A stretch of 64,000 bases of DNA from Colletotrichum lupini (Eukaryota; Ascomycota; Sordariomycetes; Glomerellales; Glomerellaceae): NCBI RefSeq assembly GCF_023278565.1, contig NC_064673.1, forward strand, positions 3,596,001 through 3,660,000, given 5' to 3'. The translations under genes were made by a program, and so were the position numbers. Shown piece after piece: positions 36,565-50,500 of this stretch; within the stretch, counting starts at the first letter, position 1, and each line of letters starts with the position of its first letter. The notes under the pieces were generated by a model, which saw only the letters and a program-made list of their open reading frames with translations, was not told the DNA's origin and searched no databases.

Positions 36565-39500
36565 TGCCTCACTTGGACATTGGAGCCAGTCTTGGCTGGG
36601 CACAGACCATTCAGCGGGGTCGAATATATAAAGTACAACTACCTTATGAAAGCTTTTGTGACCTCGAATTCCATGCTTTTCGGAAAGGTGAGGTTCTTTG
36701 CCTTGTTCATCTGACTACCCTCATGCTGCTTGGTGAAAATTGTCCTTCAGGACGATCAGTGGTTGATTTCCACGAGGACCCCAGCAGAGCTTCCCATGCC
36801 AAGCCCACAATGACTGCACGCTTCATGATTCATGCCCCCTTCAGGCAATAATGAATTCAAAATCAGCGGAATAGTTTGTATAGTATCATGGCGCGTTCGG
36901 ATTGGTAATTCTGATCATGATGCCATGGAACCCTTATCTGACGATGACGTGTCAACAGGGGCAAGCGCTGCGGCGCCGCAACATAGCCGGGTTGTTTCTT
37001 GATACCGAACTGCTACCTGAACCAAGCATGATCTGCAGGCCTTCGTCATACTATCAGAGTCAGCCCGAGATCAATCGGATCTTCCATAAGGATCCAAACC
37101 TAGGTTGGTGTATATACTAAGCTTCGTGCTCGGTGGCGGGGCCGCTGCCCAACATTCAAAGGCACGTTGCACAAGGACCGCTGGCGACGAGACTCGCAGT
37201 GTCGTTTCACCTTTCTTAAAGTCCGCTTCGAAAGGACGATTGAGCAACCCAACCCTTTCCTACAGGGACTGCGTGGTGTAGAGCGTAAAGGCCGGGTTCC
37301 GCCAAAGGATTTCTTGCGATCGAAGAAGAACCCCCCCATTTCTAGCCACGCTACCTAATACCTGATGCGGTTTGTCAGTCGCACTCACGCCTTCCAAATC
37401 CTGGCCGATCACAGGGGCTAGACCTTCCTCGACAGAAGATGCCGTGGCATTCGACGAGGAAATTGCGAACCAAGGGAGTAGATAAGCACGGGGTCGCATA
37501 TTGAGTTCAGAACAGGCTAGGGTGAGTGGAAACGATCGGAGGCGTCCCGCCTGATCGAAAACGCGTATCCCCATGATAATAATAAACAGACAGGAATATG
37601 CCAATAGGCAGACGAAGAAGAAGATTCACACTGCAGTTTACGGTTCATAGTTTTTATTTCTCCCTGTCCAAGCCTTGGTTGTCATTCAAGATTCAAGCTT
37701 TGACGCCAAACTGCAGAGCTCGCCCACGCTCCCCTGAGACTTGATTTGACTTCGACAACCGGCACAAACTACACAAGGGGTGCCCTATGGTTCTGCAATG
37801 ATTACAGGGCTCTTATAAAGGCTATGTCGCTAAGTTCCACTTGAAGTGGTGAATTTTCTTCTCAGATTACCTTGCTCAATTTCATCCCTTTTTTCCAGAC
37901 AGCGGTGCAACTGGGCTTTTCCCTCACCTCTGCCGGGACTTTCTTTTGTTCGGTTCTTTTCTTTGGCAAAGTTATGGAGATATCTTGCTACTTACCATGG
38001 CAGCGCTGTCATACCAGCTTTTACTAGTCCGTTTAGCACTTGCTTCAAGATGTGTCAGGTGTATGTTCCCTGGCCTCGAGCCAGAAGGCCGAGTGAGCAG
38101 CTAGTAGACTGACCGACTGGCATAATGATATGTCGAGAATTATTGGTTAGAGAGCAGACAGCAACTTTTTCCTACTGGCTAGTGACGAATTCTTAAGGTT
38201 AAGATGAGTTTACTTACTGAAGCCCGGCGCGGCACCTGAAGAGTAGAGCAAGAACCTTGAATTTGTAGCTGCCTAGATCCCGAAGCACCTCCACCTCGCC
38301 TTGACCTACTTTGAGTCTAAATTAGCAAGGGTGGATCTTCTGTACTTTCTCAGGTATGGGCTGCACGAGTCGGCGGTATTCGTATTCATGGTCAGCGGGC
38401 TCAAACCATTAGCGGCATGCCCCACGCGCCTGAGATGGTGTTGGAGCAGGATAACGTTAAGATTGTGTAGAGCGATGTTACGTGTCTTGACCTGGGCACG
38501 TTATGTGCGCGATGGGTGAGAAAGAAGGTTCAGCTACGAGCTGGCTTTTGGCTTGAGTGATTTGACAGGTGACGAGCAATGTCATGCGGAAAGGCAATTG
38601 TTGGAAGAAGTACGATTGCTTCATCATTGTGAATGCGAGTATCAGGGGTCTAGCACTGTCCTACTGGAGTGACAGCCGCTGGTTAGACTCATTTGGTCTG
38701 AAGTTTTCCGCCATGACAGATGTAGTTTTGGGTGTGATCTTGACTTTTACCTCGCGCTTCTTCAGCAGCAGTGCTACGACTTCTATCCCACTACCTTGAT
38801 CCCCCGCTGCATTTACGATTGTGTCTTCATCTAACATGCCCCTCTAGTTCCATCAGATTTTGGAGCATGCCGCTTCACTCTTGATCTGATGATACCTGTA
38901 CTGCTGTGCCCCAGTTCCAACAGCGTGCGTTAACATCTACGGTCTCATTCACTCGTATAGTGATAATGGGAGCCAAGCTGAGGTGACCCGTTAAGCTTAA
39001 GTCCATCCAAGTATCGTTGACTTTGTATTCCCCCCAAAAGTCTTTTGTACACCTTTACCTAATTTAATCGAACACAGCAAAGGCTGTGTACATCTGCTAG
39101 AAACGCTTCCATTGCTTCACCATCCTGCGAGTTATGGTGTGCTAACCGCTGCGTCACGCTGAATGGCCACGCCGTTTGGTTCGGTTATACGGAAGGCTGG
39201 CTTTGTGGGCCTTTTGTTTTCCGGCGTCTTTCTCTACTCATATGATTCATCCTCAGAATAGCTCACCAATTCGTCTCTGCCAGAAAAATCAGCCAAACAT
39301 ACGAATCCACAGCACATCACACTTCCGAGCCTTCAATATGCCGCTAAACCCCACTTCGCCGCCTCCGTCGAAGGTGAGATATTTTGTACGGATAATTACG
39401 GCAGGGCTATCAACAGGCCAACTGCAATGGAAATCAGCAGACGTACCAAAGCATCTTTGGTACCAGCCCCCTTGGCATCATGTCACCCACGGCAAACTCA

Positions 39501-40221
39501 ATATGCTCCATCTCCCTTTTTCTTTCCCCTGCATCGGTAGGGTTTTTATCCCCGTACTATACTCCACCAGCAACACCATGATTTGACCTTCTCGCTTCTG
39601 GGCCCATAGCTCACGAGTCCCTGTGAGTTGAGCAGCTCCCTCCTTCTTAGATAAAAGCTTCAGAGTTAGAGTAATTTGTATCAACTTCATTGAAGCTGAT
39701 GCTACGGCTCCTACTCTCGGCGATAACACCCGAGAAGGAATCATGATTGCGTTGGTCCATACGGATTGGGAAATCTGGCCGCAGCAGAGAGTTCCAGGCT
39801 GGTCTATTTTTCTCTCTCTCAAATGGGAGGATCCTGAATATATTGGTCTAGTGCGCCAGAACGGGGGCTCTGCCAGCTATGGCGAGTAGGAAACTTGACA
39901 TCGGGATTTTTGATTACATTCAGATATTGTCTCTCTTTCTTCGACTTGGCTCACTAGACAATCCCCCATGCTTGGTGGATCAATTGTGCTCTGGGCTCTA
40001 TGCCCCTTAATTTATCGGACTCTGTCCGATTCTTACTGTTTGAATTCATTGAAATACGATGGAGATTCACGATGGATTGCCCAAGTGTTCTCGGGGTCAT
40101 GATCCCAATCCTTCATTTTTGGTGTCAACTTTAGCTTCGACCGAAATTCGCGCCGGCGTGACCACATCTTTCCTTTATTGACTTCATCCAGTGTTTCTCT
40201 TCTATTTCCCCTACCGCTATC
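36565..40221. other. 3.7-kb gene-poor region, normal composition
   Basis: No gene I can support. Open stretches exist (36513-36851 +, 37260-37604 -, 37846-38112 +, 38301-38519 +, 39176-39586 +). The 37260-37604 (-) one begins with a hydrophobic stretch (MAYSCLFIIIMGI) and could be a first exon ending at a GTATTAG donor near 37360, but no family is recognisable. Last few hundred bases are the pectin lyase promoter. Confidence 0.4.
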
Positions 40222-41725
40222 ATGCGTTTCTCAGCATCTGTCATCCTTGCCACCGCTGTCGCCAGCACGACCTCTGCTCAGAAAGTTGTCGGCGCGGCTT
40301 ACGGCTTTGCCACTGGCGTCACTGGAGGTGGTAGCGCCTCCGCTGCTACCCCATCCTCTGCTGAAGAGTTGGCTGAATGGCTTTCCGATAACACCGCCCG
40401 CACCATCGTCATCGACAAAGAGTACAACTTTACCGGTAAGTCGGCTTCAGGAGCTGGGTGCGACCGCAAGAGCTGCAGCTCCGCGAAAGGTGGACAATTG
40501 TTTCTTGGAGACCTGTCTTGCGGAACTAGTGATAACGTCGTCGCTACTGTTACTTACGACGTTGCTGGTACCGAGCCTCTGGTTGTCGGAAGCAACAAGA
40601 GTATCATCGGCTCCAACGGCAAGGGAGTTCTCATTGGTAAGGGACTCCGCATTCAGAAGAACGCCAAGAACGTCATCATCCAGGGTATCACTATCACCAA
40701 CCTTAATCCTGGTGTTGTTTGGGGAGGTGATGCCATCGATCTTCAGGTAAGGCACCAGCAGATTTCTCAAAATGTTCTATGTTAGTTGCTAACAGTTTGG
40801 TAGGGAGGCAATGATGGTGTCTGGATCGATCACAACAAGATCTCCCTCATCGGCCGCCAGTTCATCGTCAGCCACTACGACGGCTCCCGCGTTACTATCT
40901 CCAATAATGAGTTCGACGGTATCCACTACCTCTGCCTCCTGCAACGCCAACCACTACTGGACCATGATGCTCAATGGTAACGGCGACCAAATGACCCTCG
41001 ATCGCAACTACTTCCACGACGTGTCCGGCCGCTCTCCTAAGCTCGGCGAGAAGGGAACTTTCCAAGCGACCAATAATCTGTTTTCTGACATGAAGGGCCA
41101 CGCTTTTGAACTCTACTCTGGCACCGTTTCCCTCATCGAGGGCAATGCTTTTGAGTCTGTTAATACTCCCTACGACGGCGAGTTATACTCTAACAGCTTT
41201 AACGTCCCTGACGCCTCTTCCGCCAGCTCTTGTATCTCCTCTATCGGCCGTGCGTGCCAGGTCAACAGCCTTGATTCCTCCTGCGGTACATGGAAGTCTC
41301 TCAAGGAGACCACCGCTCTGTCTACCTTCTCTAAGCTTAAGGATTATCTCGTCAAACCAATTGCTGCCACCGGCGTCTCCACGCTGGTCAAGGGCAGTGC
41401 CGGACCTGCCAACGTCGGCTCCTCCACAGCTGTCGCTGAAAAAGCCTCCACTGAGACTGAGACTGCGACCAAGAGCAACGCTGCTGCAGCTACCCTTGCT
41501 GCCTCCGAGACTATTACCAAAGAGACCGCCACTGAGGAGCCCGCCACCGCGGAGTCCAGTTTGTCGACTGTTACTGCTCAGGCTTGGAGCCAGTGCGGCG
41601 GCAGCGGCTGGCGTGGTGCCACCACTTGCGCCGCCGGAACTTCCTGCGTCTTCCAGAATGAGTGGTACTCTCAATGTGTTAGCTCCGCCGCCAGACGTAG
41701 CATGAAGTCTCTCCGTCGTATTTAA
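40222..41725 (+). pseudogene. Secreted pectin lyase (PL1) with C-terminal CBM1, one frameshift
   Basis: Cleaves methyl-esterified pectin by beta-elimination; extracellular. Exons 40222-40746 and 40804-41725, intron 57 bp. Signal peptide MRFSASVILATAVASTTSAQ; then the parallel beta-helix with [19 protein letters not shown] and [26 protein letters not shown] carries the catalytic Arg, and GHAFEL follows. A Ser/Thr/Ala/Glu-rich linker (about 60 residues) leads to a CBM1 with the [13 protein letters not shown] and WYSQC pattern. The frame breaks at about 40926-40930, between SNNEFDGIH and [11 protein letters not shown]; a two-base deletion or one-base insertion would explain it, and both sides are otherwise well conserved. 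Restored length about 482 residues. Pseudogene or assembly error. Strong promoter-side pyrimidine tracts precede the ATG. Confidence 0.87.
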
Positions 41726-42988
41726 TTCAGCGCATTAGATATGCAGCCTAAATATTCTGTCAAGCCACTTGGCCTTTTGTAGATAGGAACGAAAATTGTA
41801 CATCATGTTGATCACCATCCTCTATTCAGTGATCGGTTCGGTCACGAACATGCATCAAATTGCCTAATTTAACTCGTTTCACGTTGCCGATAACTCGTCA
41901 CTTCGCTCTGCCCCATCGACTACCTATTATTGTAAGGCCAAGCACCATATGGATGGTTTGCAGGCCTGTCATGAGAAACGCGGAGACTCACTCAGACTAC
42001 CTTAGCAGAAGCCTGGCCATCTCCGCACGAGCCCACCGGCAGCAGGGCGTGAACTTTGAAGATCTCGTTGGATGAATCAACAGGAACAGAGCTTTACAGT
42101 CTGCCGGGCTTCCAATGACCAGCATGCGGTTGCACGCAGTTGAGGAGGTAGGCCAGCGAACACAGCTCTAGTATTTCAGCAACAAAGCTGATTACATGAC
42201 GAAAGTGAGCTAATAGGAGACGTTTTGATCCTTGCCCGTGCCGTCCTAGCCCACCGAAGCAACGTATTGCTCCCTGCCGGTCGCTGCCATGGCGGCTTCG
42301 TTCGTGGTTGTTGTGACCACACTTTTGCCCCCATTCCTAGAGCGCCACCCCGTTGGTGACTCGGACGACTGTTTGAAAGCTAGCAAGTACACTTCTCGAG
42401 GAGCGGTGTGGCAATCGCTAGATCCACGCAGGAATATGTAGCAGAGCGTGGCTTGGAAGCCGCTGTTGGGCGTCGCTCATTACCGCATCGGAACCTAGAT
42501 GCTTCTGGCTCTCTACTGACAGCCACGCTGAACACTACTTGAACGTGGTCTTCCTTCCCGTGTCAAAAGGTCAGACATTTGGTGCAGACAAGGGACGGCT
42601 TGAGCAGATCATTGTCTTAGGGTACCTTACTCAGAGCGTGTCACCCGAAGCAGCGCCAACTCTCAGCGCGCAACGTGGACCGGCTAGGACCGCACTTGCC
42701 AACTCGCACGATAGAGCAAATAGTCAGGGATAGTACACGTTTTCGGAGCCCTCAGTTCCGAACTGTGTCAATTATGCGGGGTTCGAGGCATACTGCTCGC
42801 CTACCTTGCAGCTTGTTTCGCCCAGCTGCAGGCCATATCCGGTCACTGCAGAGTTGTCTGCAGCGTATCGCGCGAGAGCCACAGAGAAGGACTGGAATAA
42901 CCCACACACACGAGATGTGACTTTGTGCCGTGCCCCCTAGATACAGCGCAGCTACGGCGCCTAAGCTCCGTGCAAGCATTAGCAGGTG
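41726..42988. other. Intergenic up to copia element 2
   Basis: 3' flank of the pectin lyase and about 1 kb without a recognisable gene. Normal composition right up to the target duplication CTAAC at 42989-42993. Confidence 0.5.
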
Positions 42989-42993
42989 CTAAC

Positions 42994-43218
42994 TGTTGGA
43001 TTACGAGGCAGAAAAGGGGCCCTATTAGGTAGTTAGGTAGGGGTAGTAGGTAGGCAGTCTGGGCCCGTACAGACAGACCCTTCCACCTACTTATACCCAC
43101 TAAGGGACCGCGGGCTCTGCCCACGATCTTCCCCTCCTACATATACGCAATAGACCTATACTAACCTATTAACCTAGTCGTAACCAAAAGGTCTAACTTA
43201 CTTACGTATATATTAATA
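42994..43218 (+). repeat. Left LTR (225 bp) of copia element 2
   Basis: Starts TGTTGGATTACG, unmutated at its outer end, and becomes RIPed towards its inner end (TATATTAATA). Preceded by CTAAC. The sequence after it (CTAATTAATAATTAAATT) resembles the one after the left LTR of copia element 1, suggesting the same primer tRNA. Confidence 0.9.
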
Positions 43219-46200
43219 CTAATTAATAATTAAATTATATATATATTTTTATCGTAAGTTAGTAAGGATATAACTATAAAAAAAATAGCCTCGACCTACC
43301 TCGTTAGCTATTCTAACTTATTAACTTAGTTCTATCTATTTAATTAATAATAAGCGGCCTAGTTTATATTACTTTAGCTCTCCTCTATTATTACTAGTTA
43401 ATAACTAATTAACTAATTACGGGCCGTTAAGAGCGCGCTTTATTATATATAATCTCTTCTATTAAAACTATTATTATAAAAAAATTAACTACTTTATTAC
43501 TACTATTAACCTCGCTTTTATTATTAATATTATTTTTACTAGCCTTATTATTACTACTAACTTCTTTTTAATCGAACTACTTATAGAGGAATTTATTTTA
43601 AAGATATTATAGCTAAGCGCTATTTTAAACTAATAATAAATAAGAAGAGATTAATTACTAAGAGATTAATCTAACGATTATTAACGTATTAATACTTAAT
43701 AATAATAAGACCTTTAGAATTATAAGTATATTAATAATAAATCTCTTATTAATAGTAAAGTATTCCGAGATACTAAAGAAAAAAAAAGATCTTAATAATA
43801 GTAGTAATAAGGATCTATTTTATATTACTAATAAATCTATTTTTTTTTAACTTAACAGAAGCTCCGAAACTAAACAAAAAAAAAAGTACGAGAAGTATTA
43901 AAAAGAATTACTAATTAGTAGCTAATAGAATCCTTTATTTACTACTAAAAATACGGTTATAAAAGGCCTTTTTTTCTTTTTATAACTTTTTACTAACCTT
44001 AGTAACCTTCTATTTATATACTTCGTTAAAAGAGTAGAATTTTCTAATTAGTAATAATAGCCCGCTTATTATTATTAAAACGATCGCTATAACTAACTTA
44101 CTACTCCTTTTAACTTAGCTAACGTTATATTATAATTATAATACGACGATTATATCCTATAGTAATCTTTTATTATATAACTTATTTTATAAATATACTA
44201 TAATAACCGCTAGCCTTAATAATAAGTAAAAAGGGTCTAACGATTAGTTAATATTACTTCTAGCCTACTTATATTTTTAAATTATAGAACTATACCTAAT
44301 TCTAATTCGCTAGTAAGATTATATTAACTTAACTTAATAAAGCTTATTTAATATTATACCCGCCCTTATAAATAATAAAAAACTTAATACCTTTATCCTT
44401 TATATAATAAAATATTATTATTAAAACGGCCTAATAAGCAAAGAGCTATAAAAGGACTTTAAAACCGATTTCTAAAACTAAGAAGTAGGGGACTTTTTAA
44501 AAATAAAAAGTATAATTTTTAAAAAGCTAAGAGACTTCTTTATAAATAACGGTATTAATTTAATAATTAAAAATTATAATTAAATAATAAAAAAGATCGC
44601 TAGCGCCCTTAATACTTAATACTTCTCTACCTAAACTTCTAAGGAAATTATAGCCTACTATAACCGTACTAAACACTTTAATATGTTATACTATAATCCT
44701 TACTTCTTTTACTTACTACTCCTATAATTAATAAATACTAACGATCTTATTTAATAAGCTAAAGAAATAATAAGGGAATCTATATAACCTTAACTTACTT
44801 AATTTTAATAATTAAAATTCTAACCTTAACCTCGTTATTAACTAACTAATCTACCGCCTCTTTAAAAAAAAAAAAAAAAAGAATTAGAAAATAAAGTTAT
44901 TATTACTTAATAACGAATTCTACCCCGTTAAATACTATACTTCGATATAAAAACTAAAAACGATATTATACCTAATACTTATTAATTAATTAACCTTACT
45001 AAGCTTTGTAATAATAAAAATAAGTATAATAGCGAGAAGTATAATATTTTTAATAAGAAGCTTTAGATTTTTAAAATACTATATTAATAAATAAGAATTA
45101 ATAAATAATACTATTCTAGTATTTTTCTAAATATACTTAAGGAAAGGGTATTAACCTTTTATTTTAACTAACTTAGTAATACCTCTAACCCGCTTAGCTT
45201 TAATATAATATACTAAAGGACCTAAAAATACTTCGAGCTACTTACGAGCTATTTAAACTACCTCGCTAAACTTTATAACCTCTATTAATACTTTATAATT
45301 TATAAAAACCTAAGTAAGTTAAACTAATAAATTCTATAAGTACTAATTAACGGTATTATAATCCTCTATAAAGCGCTAACTACTTAAAGATCTATCTTTA
45401 ATATAAGTAACTAACTCCTTTATTACGTAAATAATATATTAGAATATAAACTTATTATACTTAACCCGGTACTTATATTCACTAATATCTACTACTAGCT
45501 TAGTACTTTAATTAATACTATAAAGAGAAAGCATAACTATAATAAGTAATAATAATATCTCTAAAATAATACTTATAATAAAAAGGTCCCCGCTACTTAT
45601 TAAACTAACTATACTTATAGTAGCTCTAATAAAAAGACCTAATTTAATAAGTAGAATTAATATAGCCGCGGTATTATTAATAAAAAGTATTTTATTTATT
45701 ATAAAACCGGCTATTAATTAACTAAGTACTTAGAAAAAGAGCGACGTTAAGTATATAAAAAGTATAAAAATAGTAAAAAAAGAAATAAGAGATCTATACT
45801 AAGCTTATACTTATAATTCTTCGCCTTTTATAAAGGAACTATCCTTATTAATAATAACGATAATAATACTATAATCTAATACTTTAATAACCTCGACTTT
45901 AATTATAAGGATAATTATAAAAATAAAGTCTAGATCTTAATAATATACTTTATAACTACCGCTAATAATAGAACCCTTATAAATATCCTCGCTACCTAAG
46001 TAATAGAGCATAGCCTTATTAATATTACTTTTATTAATAAATTAACTAAGCCTATAGAACTAGCAACCTCCTTCTTATTAAATAAAAAGTACTTATTAAA
46101 GAACTTTTAAAATATTATACTTAATATTAGTACTATAGAATTCTTAACTACGGGCTACCCTTAACTCCTCGTATTATAATAATAATAACCTAAAATTACT

Positions 46201-47313
46201 CTTAATACTTCTAAAATTAGCGGGGTAAGTATTTAATTTAGTAATAGTAAACCTATAAAGTTATTAAGATTTATAGTCGTTAGTACCCTATTTAATAATA
46301 TTACTTTTTATATCTTACTAACTAATACTCCTTTTTTATACTACTTAAAAAATATAAATAAACTAAGAATATACTTTAATAATATTAATAACTTACTAAT
46401 TAAGGGAGATATTATAATACCTATTATTTATAAATAAGGATACCCTTAGCTTCTACTCCTTAATAATAAAAAAGCTATTACTAATTACTTAATAAAAGGT
46501 AAATTACGCCGCTTATATCGGCGCTTTAACTACCCTTTAGTTCTTTATTTCCTAAAGCTACTCTAATAATTTAATAATAATATAAAACTCGTAGCCCTTA
46601 AAAAACTTATAAAAATCTATTAATAATACTAACTCAACGCTACTACCCCTAACTAATTTAAATTTACCTTACAAAATAATTATAATTTTAATTATAAAGT
46701 TATAATTAACATAATATACTTAATAAATTATAAAAGTACTAACTAACTAGTACTTTACGTCGTTAATATTACTACTTCTTTTTAAATAATAAGGTTCCTT
46801 GCGAATATAATTACGAAGTATATATAAAAAACTCTTTAGTTATATTAAATCGATATCTACCTTAGTTTATTAAACTAAATTATTATAAATACTAATAAAA
46901 ACTTTAGCACCGTAAAGTTTAAATCTTTTACTAAATCTATATTTATTAAAATTAAAAAAGTACCTATCGAAGCTTATAATAATATTAATAAAACTAAGAA
47001 ATACTACGCGGTACTTAAAAGGGTATATAATATTATTTAAAATAAGTACTTATTAATAAGCGTAAAGGCTATACTTTAAGCTATAATTAAAGTAGTTAAC
47101 GATATAGTTAGCCTAAATAGCCTCGTTCTTATACTCCTCGTTTTTAAAGCTTTTTTACGTATTTCTAATAAATCTCTACTATTACTAAATATTACTTAAC
47201 GTATAAAAGTAATTAAAAAAGTAATAAAAAAAGTCCGTAAACTTTATATTAATAAATAAATAAGTAAGGTATTGGCTATTTAAAATAAACTAAATATATT
47301 TTATATTATTAAT

Positions 47314-47503
47314 TATAATAAATTTAGGATGCGGCCGGTAATAAGATACCGATAACTTAGCAACCGGTATACGGATCTTATTATAAAAAAACTTTTTAAA
47401 AAGTAAAGCCCTTATAAAGGACTCTATAAGCTTTAGTTTTATAATATACTTATACTTATATTATAACCTCGCTAATTAAGTACTTATAGCTTAATCTTTT
47501 ATA
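47314..47503 (+). repeat. Left LTR (190 bp) of nested gypsy element
   Basis: Begins TATAATAAATTTAGG (original TG...) and ends TTTTATA (original ...CA). Aligns without gaps to 55188-55377 with only transitions seen. Confidence 0.9.
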
Positions 47504-50500
47504 ATTTTAAAACTTCTATTTTTACGGAGTAATTAATATAAATAATAATAAATTACGGAAACGAATAGAACGTTAACGAAACGATACCTAGCTATTAGTA
47601 AAGAGCTATTAGTATTAACGAGCTATAGTTATTTAGAGTTAACTACTTAACCTTATTTTATTTAAGAGAACGAGCTTATTATAAGGTAAGTCCTACTTGA
47701 ATATTAGCGTTTATAGAAAAGCTAAATAAAAAAGATAATCGGGGTAGATTACTTTTATAAGTTAGTTACCTCGTTAATACCCTAAAGACTTTATTTATTA
47801 TAAACAGGGCGTTTATTAATAATTAATTACCGAACGTACGAGGTTAAGGCGTATATAAAGGCGTAAATAGTATTAAAATAGCTAGTTTAATAAACCTTAT
47901 AGGCCTAATAATAACCTATTTTTATAAAATAATAAAAATAATAATCGAAGATCGAAACTAAGAACGGCGTTAATATAAAGAGCTCGTTTAATAACTTACC
48001 GAGCGGCTAGTAACGCGTTTAAGTTAACGAAAATATAAAAAGCCTTCTTTTTATAATTATAAACTAATTAAAAAAAAGTCTACGAGTACTTAGGTAATAA
48101 ATTAGATTATTATTATAGAAGTAGGTAATAAGCTTTGTATAAAAAGTACTATAAAATAGTATATTAAATAGGCCCTATTTAAAATATCCTTATTATTATA
48201 AACGTAATAATATAATTATAAAAAAAGCCTCTAGGATCCCCTTTTTTAGGGCGACTTTTTAGTATTTATTTATTAATAATACGTAGACCCCGAGACTTAG
48301 GAACGGGAATATTATAGAGAGCTAAGGACGAAGAGGCTAAAAGAGGGCTAGACCCCTACCTAGTTCCTTATTAAGTAGTTAGCGATTTATTATAACCTAA
48401 GTATAGAAAATATAAAGAATTTAAAAGTAGAGGTATATTAGTTCTTTTTTAAACTACTATCTTAGTTATAAGACAATTTAATTTGTTATAAGGTCTTAAT
48501 TAAGAGAGTACGTAATATAGCCTACGAGGCTAATAAATTATAGTTATTAAATTAGTAAAAGGGCGGCGATTAGTTATAAAAAGATAATAAAAAGAGGCTA
48601 TATCCGTTATTAAAATAACTACGTTAAATATCCCCCTTTTATAAAAAAAAGAGTAGGGAGAGCTCTAAGGGGCTAGGCTCTAGGGACTTATTAAGAGTAA
48701 TATTATAAAAGCTATATAATAAAAGTGCTCGTACCGAGCTATTATAAAAGCGTTATAGTAGCGATATTAAGTACTTTATATATAATAAAATAGGCTATAT
48801 ATTTAATAAGTATTAAAAAAATAAGTTAAGAAGTAGGGGCGACGATAAGCCGACGTACCCCTAATTAAAACTAACGTTAGTAATTATTTAATAAGTTATT
48901 ACTAAGCCGAGAGTTATAAAAGTCGACTTATTAAAAAACGAGTAAGTATAAATAATATACTTAATACGCTTACGCTAAGTATTAAAAGAGTATTAATAAA
49001 AATAATTACGAAAAGTAAAATAATAGTTCTACGAGGTATTATTAAAAGGCTAATAAAAGTTAATATAAATATATACTCCGAAATAGATATTATTAGTACT
49101 AGGCTCGTAACCTATTTAAGGTTAACCCCGGTTACTATTATAGCTCCCTTATTAAGGGACTTTTAAAATAAAACTATAAGCTAGGGAAAAGCTTACTAAT
49201 TAACGCTCTTTTTTATTAACTATTATAAGTAGCTAAAGAAGATTTAATAACTATTTATTATAATTAATAAGGATAAAAGAATAATAAACCTTTTATTATT
49301 ATAACTATTAATAAGTTAAGAGGGTATTCGTATTAATATAATAACGAATATATAGTTATACGAGCCTATCTTAATTACCGAACTAGAAGTAATAGCTCGT
49401 AATATTATTAAGAATTATAAAAAGGCGTATATATTATATATTACTATTATAAAAAGTATCGCAGGGGTAACGGAGACTAAATTACGAGGGGGTCTATTAC
49501 TAAAACTTTAATTAAAAATAAAAACGTTCGACGAGTAGTTAGTAAAAGGACCGTAGTTATATAATAGGGTAGAATACTTTATTAACCTAGTTCCGGGTAC
49601 TAAACTACTATATAGTCTTCTTTATTTATTAAATAAGAAATAACTTAATAAGCTTTATATATATATTACTAAGAACCTAGCGAACGGTCGTATTATACTT
49701 TTAATTAATAAGGCTAAAGTACCGATCCTCTTTATATTAAAAAAGGATAGTATACTATACTTTTATATAAACTACCGCGGGCTAAATAAAGTAATTATAA
49801 AAAATTAATACTTACTACCGCTTATTAATAAGCTTTTAAATAGGCTTTACGGAGCGAAATAAATTTTAAAAATAGATATTAAAAATACTTATTACTATAT
49901 TTAAATTAAAAAAAAAAGACTAATAGAAAATAGCGTTCCGGAACTAATATAATTACTTTAAGTATATTATTATACTTTTCGGGCTAACGAACGCACCCGC
50001 AACGTTTTAAGTATATATTTACTAAGCGCTCGCCGACTTATTAAATATTTATTATATAATATATATAAACGATTTAATAATTTACTTAATAATAAAGGAG
50101 TAGTATATAAAGGATATTAAAGGTCCTTTAACGTCTATGTTTATACGGGCTTTTTCCTAAATTATTAAAATATTTATTTTATTAAAAAAGGGTCGAGTTC
50201 TTAGGTTATATTATTATATTAAAAAGAATCGAAATTAACTTATTATAAGTACGAACGATTACTAATTAAAAAGTACTAGAGTTTATTAGGGATATCTAAG
50301 TATTCTTAGGGTTTTATAACCTTTACTAAAAGTTTATTACTAAATACTTAGGTATCGTTATATTAATAATAATATTACTAAAAATAAAAAAGGGGTAAAT
50401 AAGGGACTTTTAGTAAACTAAGGAAGTAAACGAGGCGTTTAATTAGCTAAAGGTCGCTTTTATTTTAGTAACCGTACTTACGTACTAGAATTTATAACGT

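Noticed and set aside
36513..36851. 112-codon open stretch at the right end of the pogo element
   Set aside because: It starts inside the inverted end of the transposon and has no family features.
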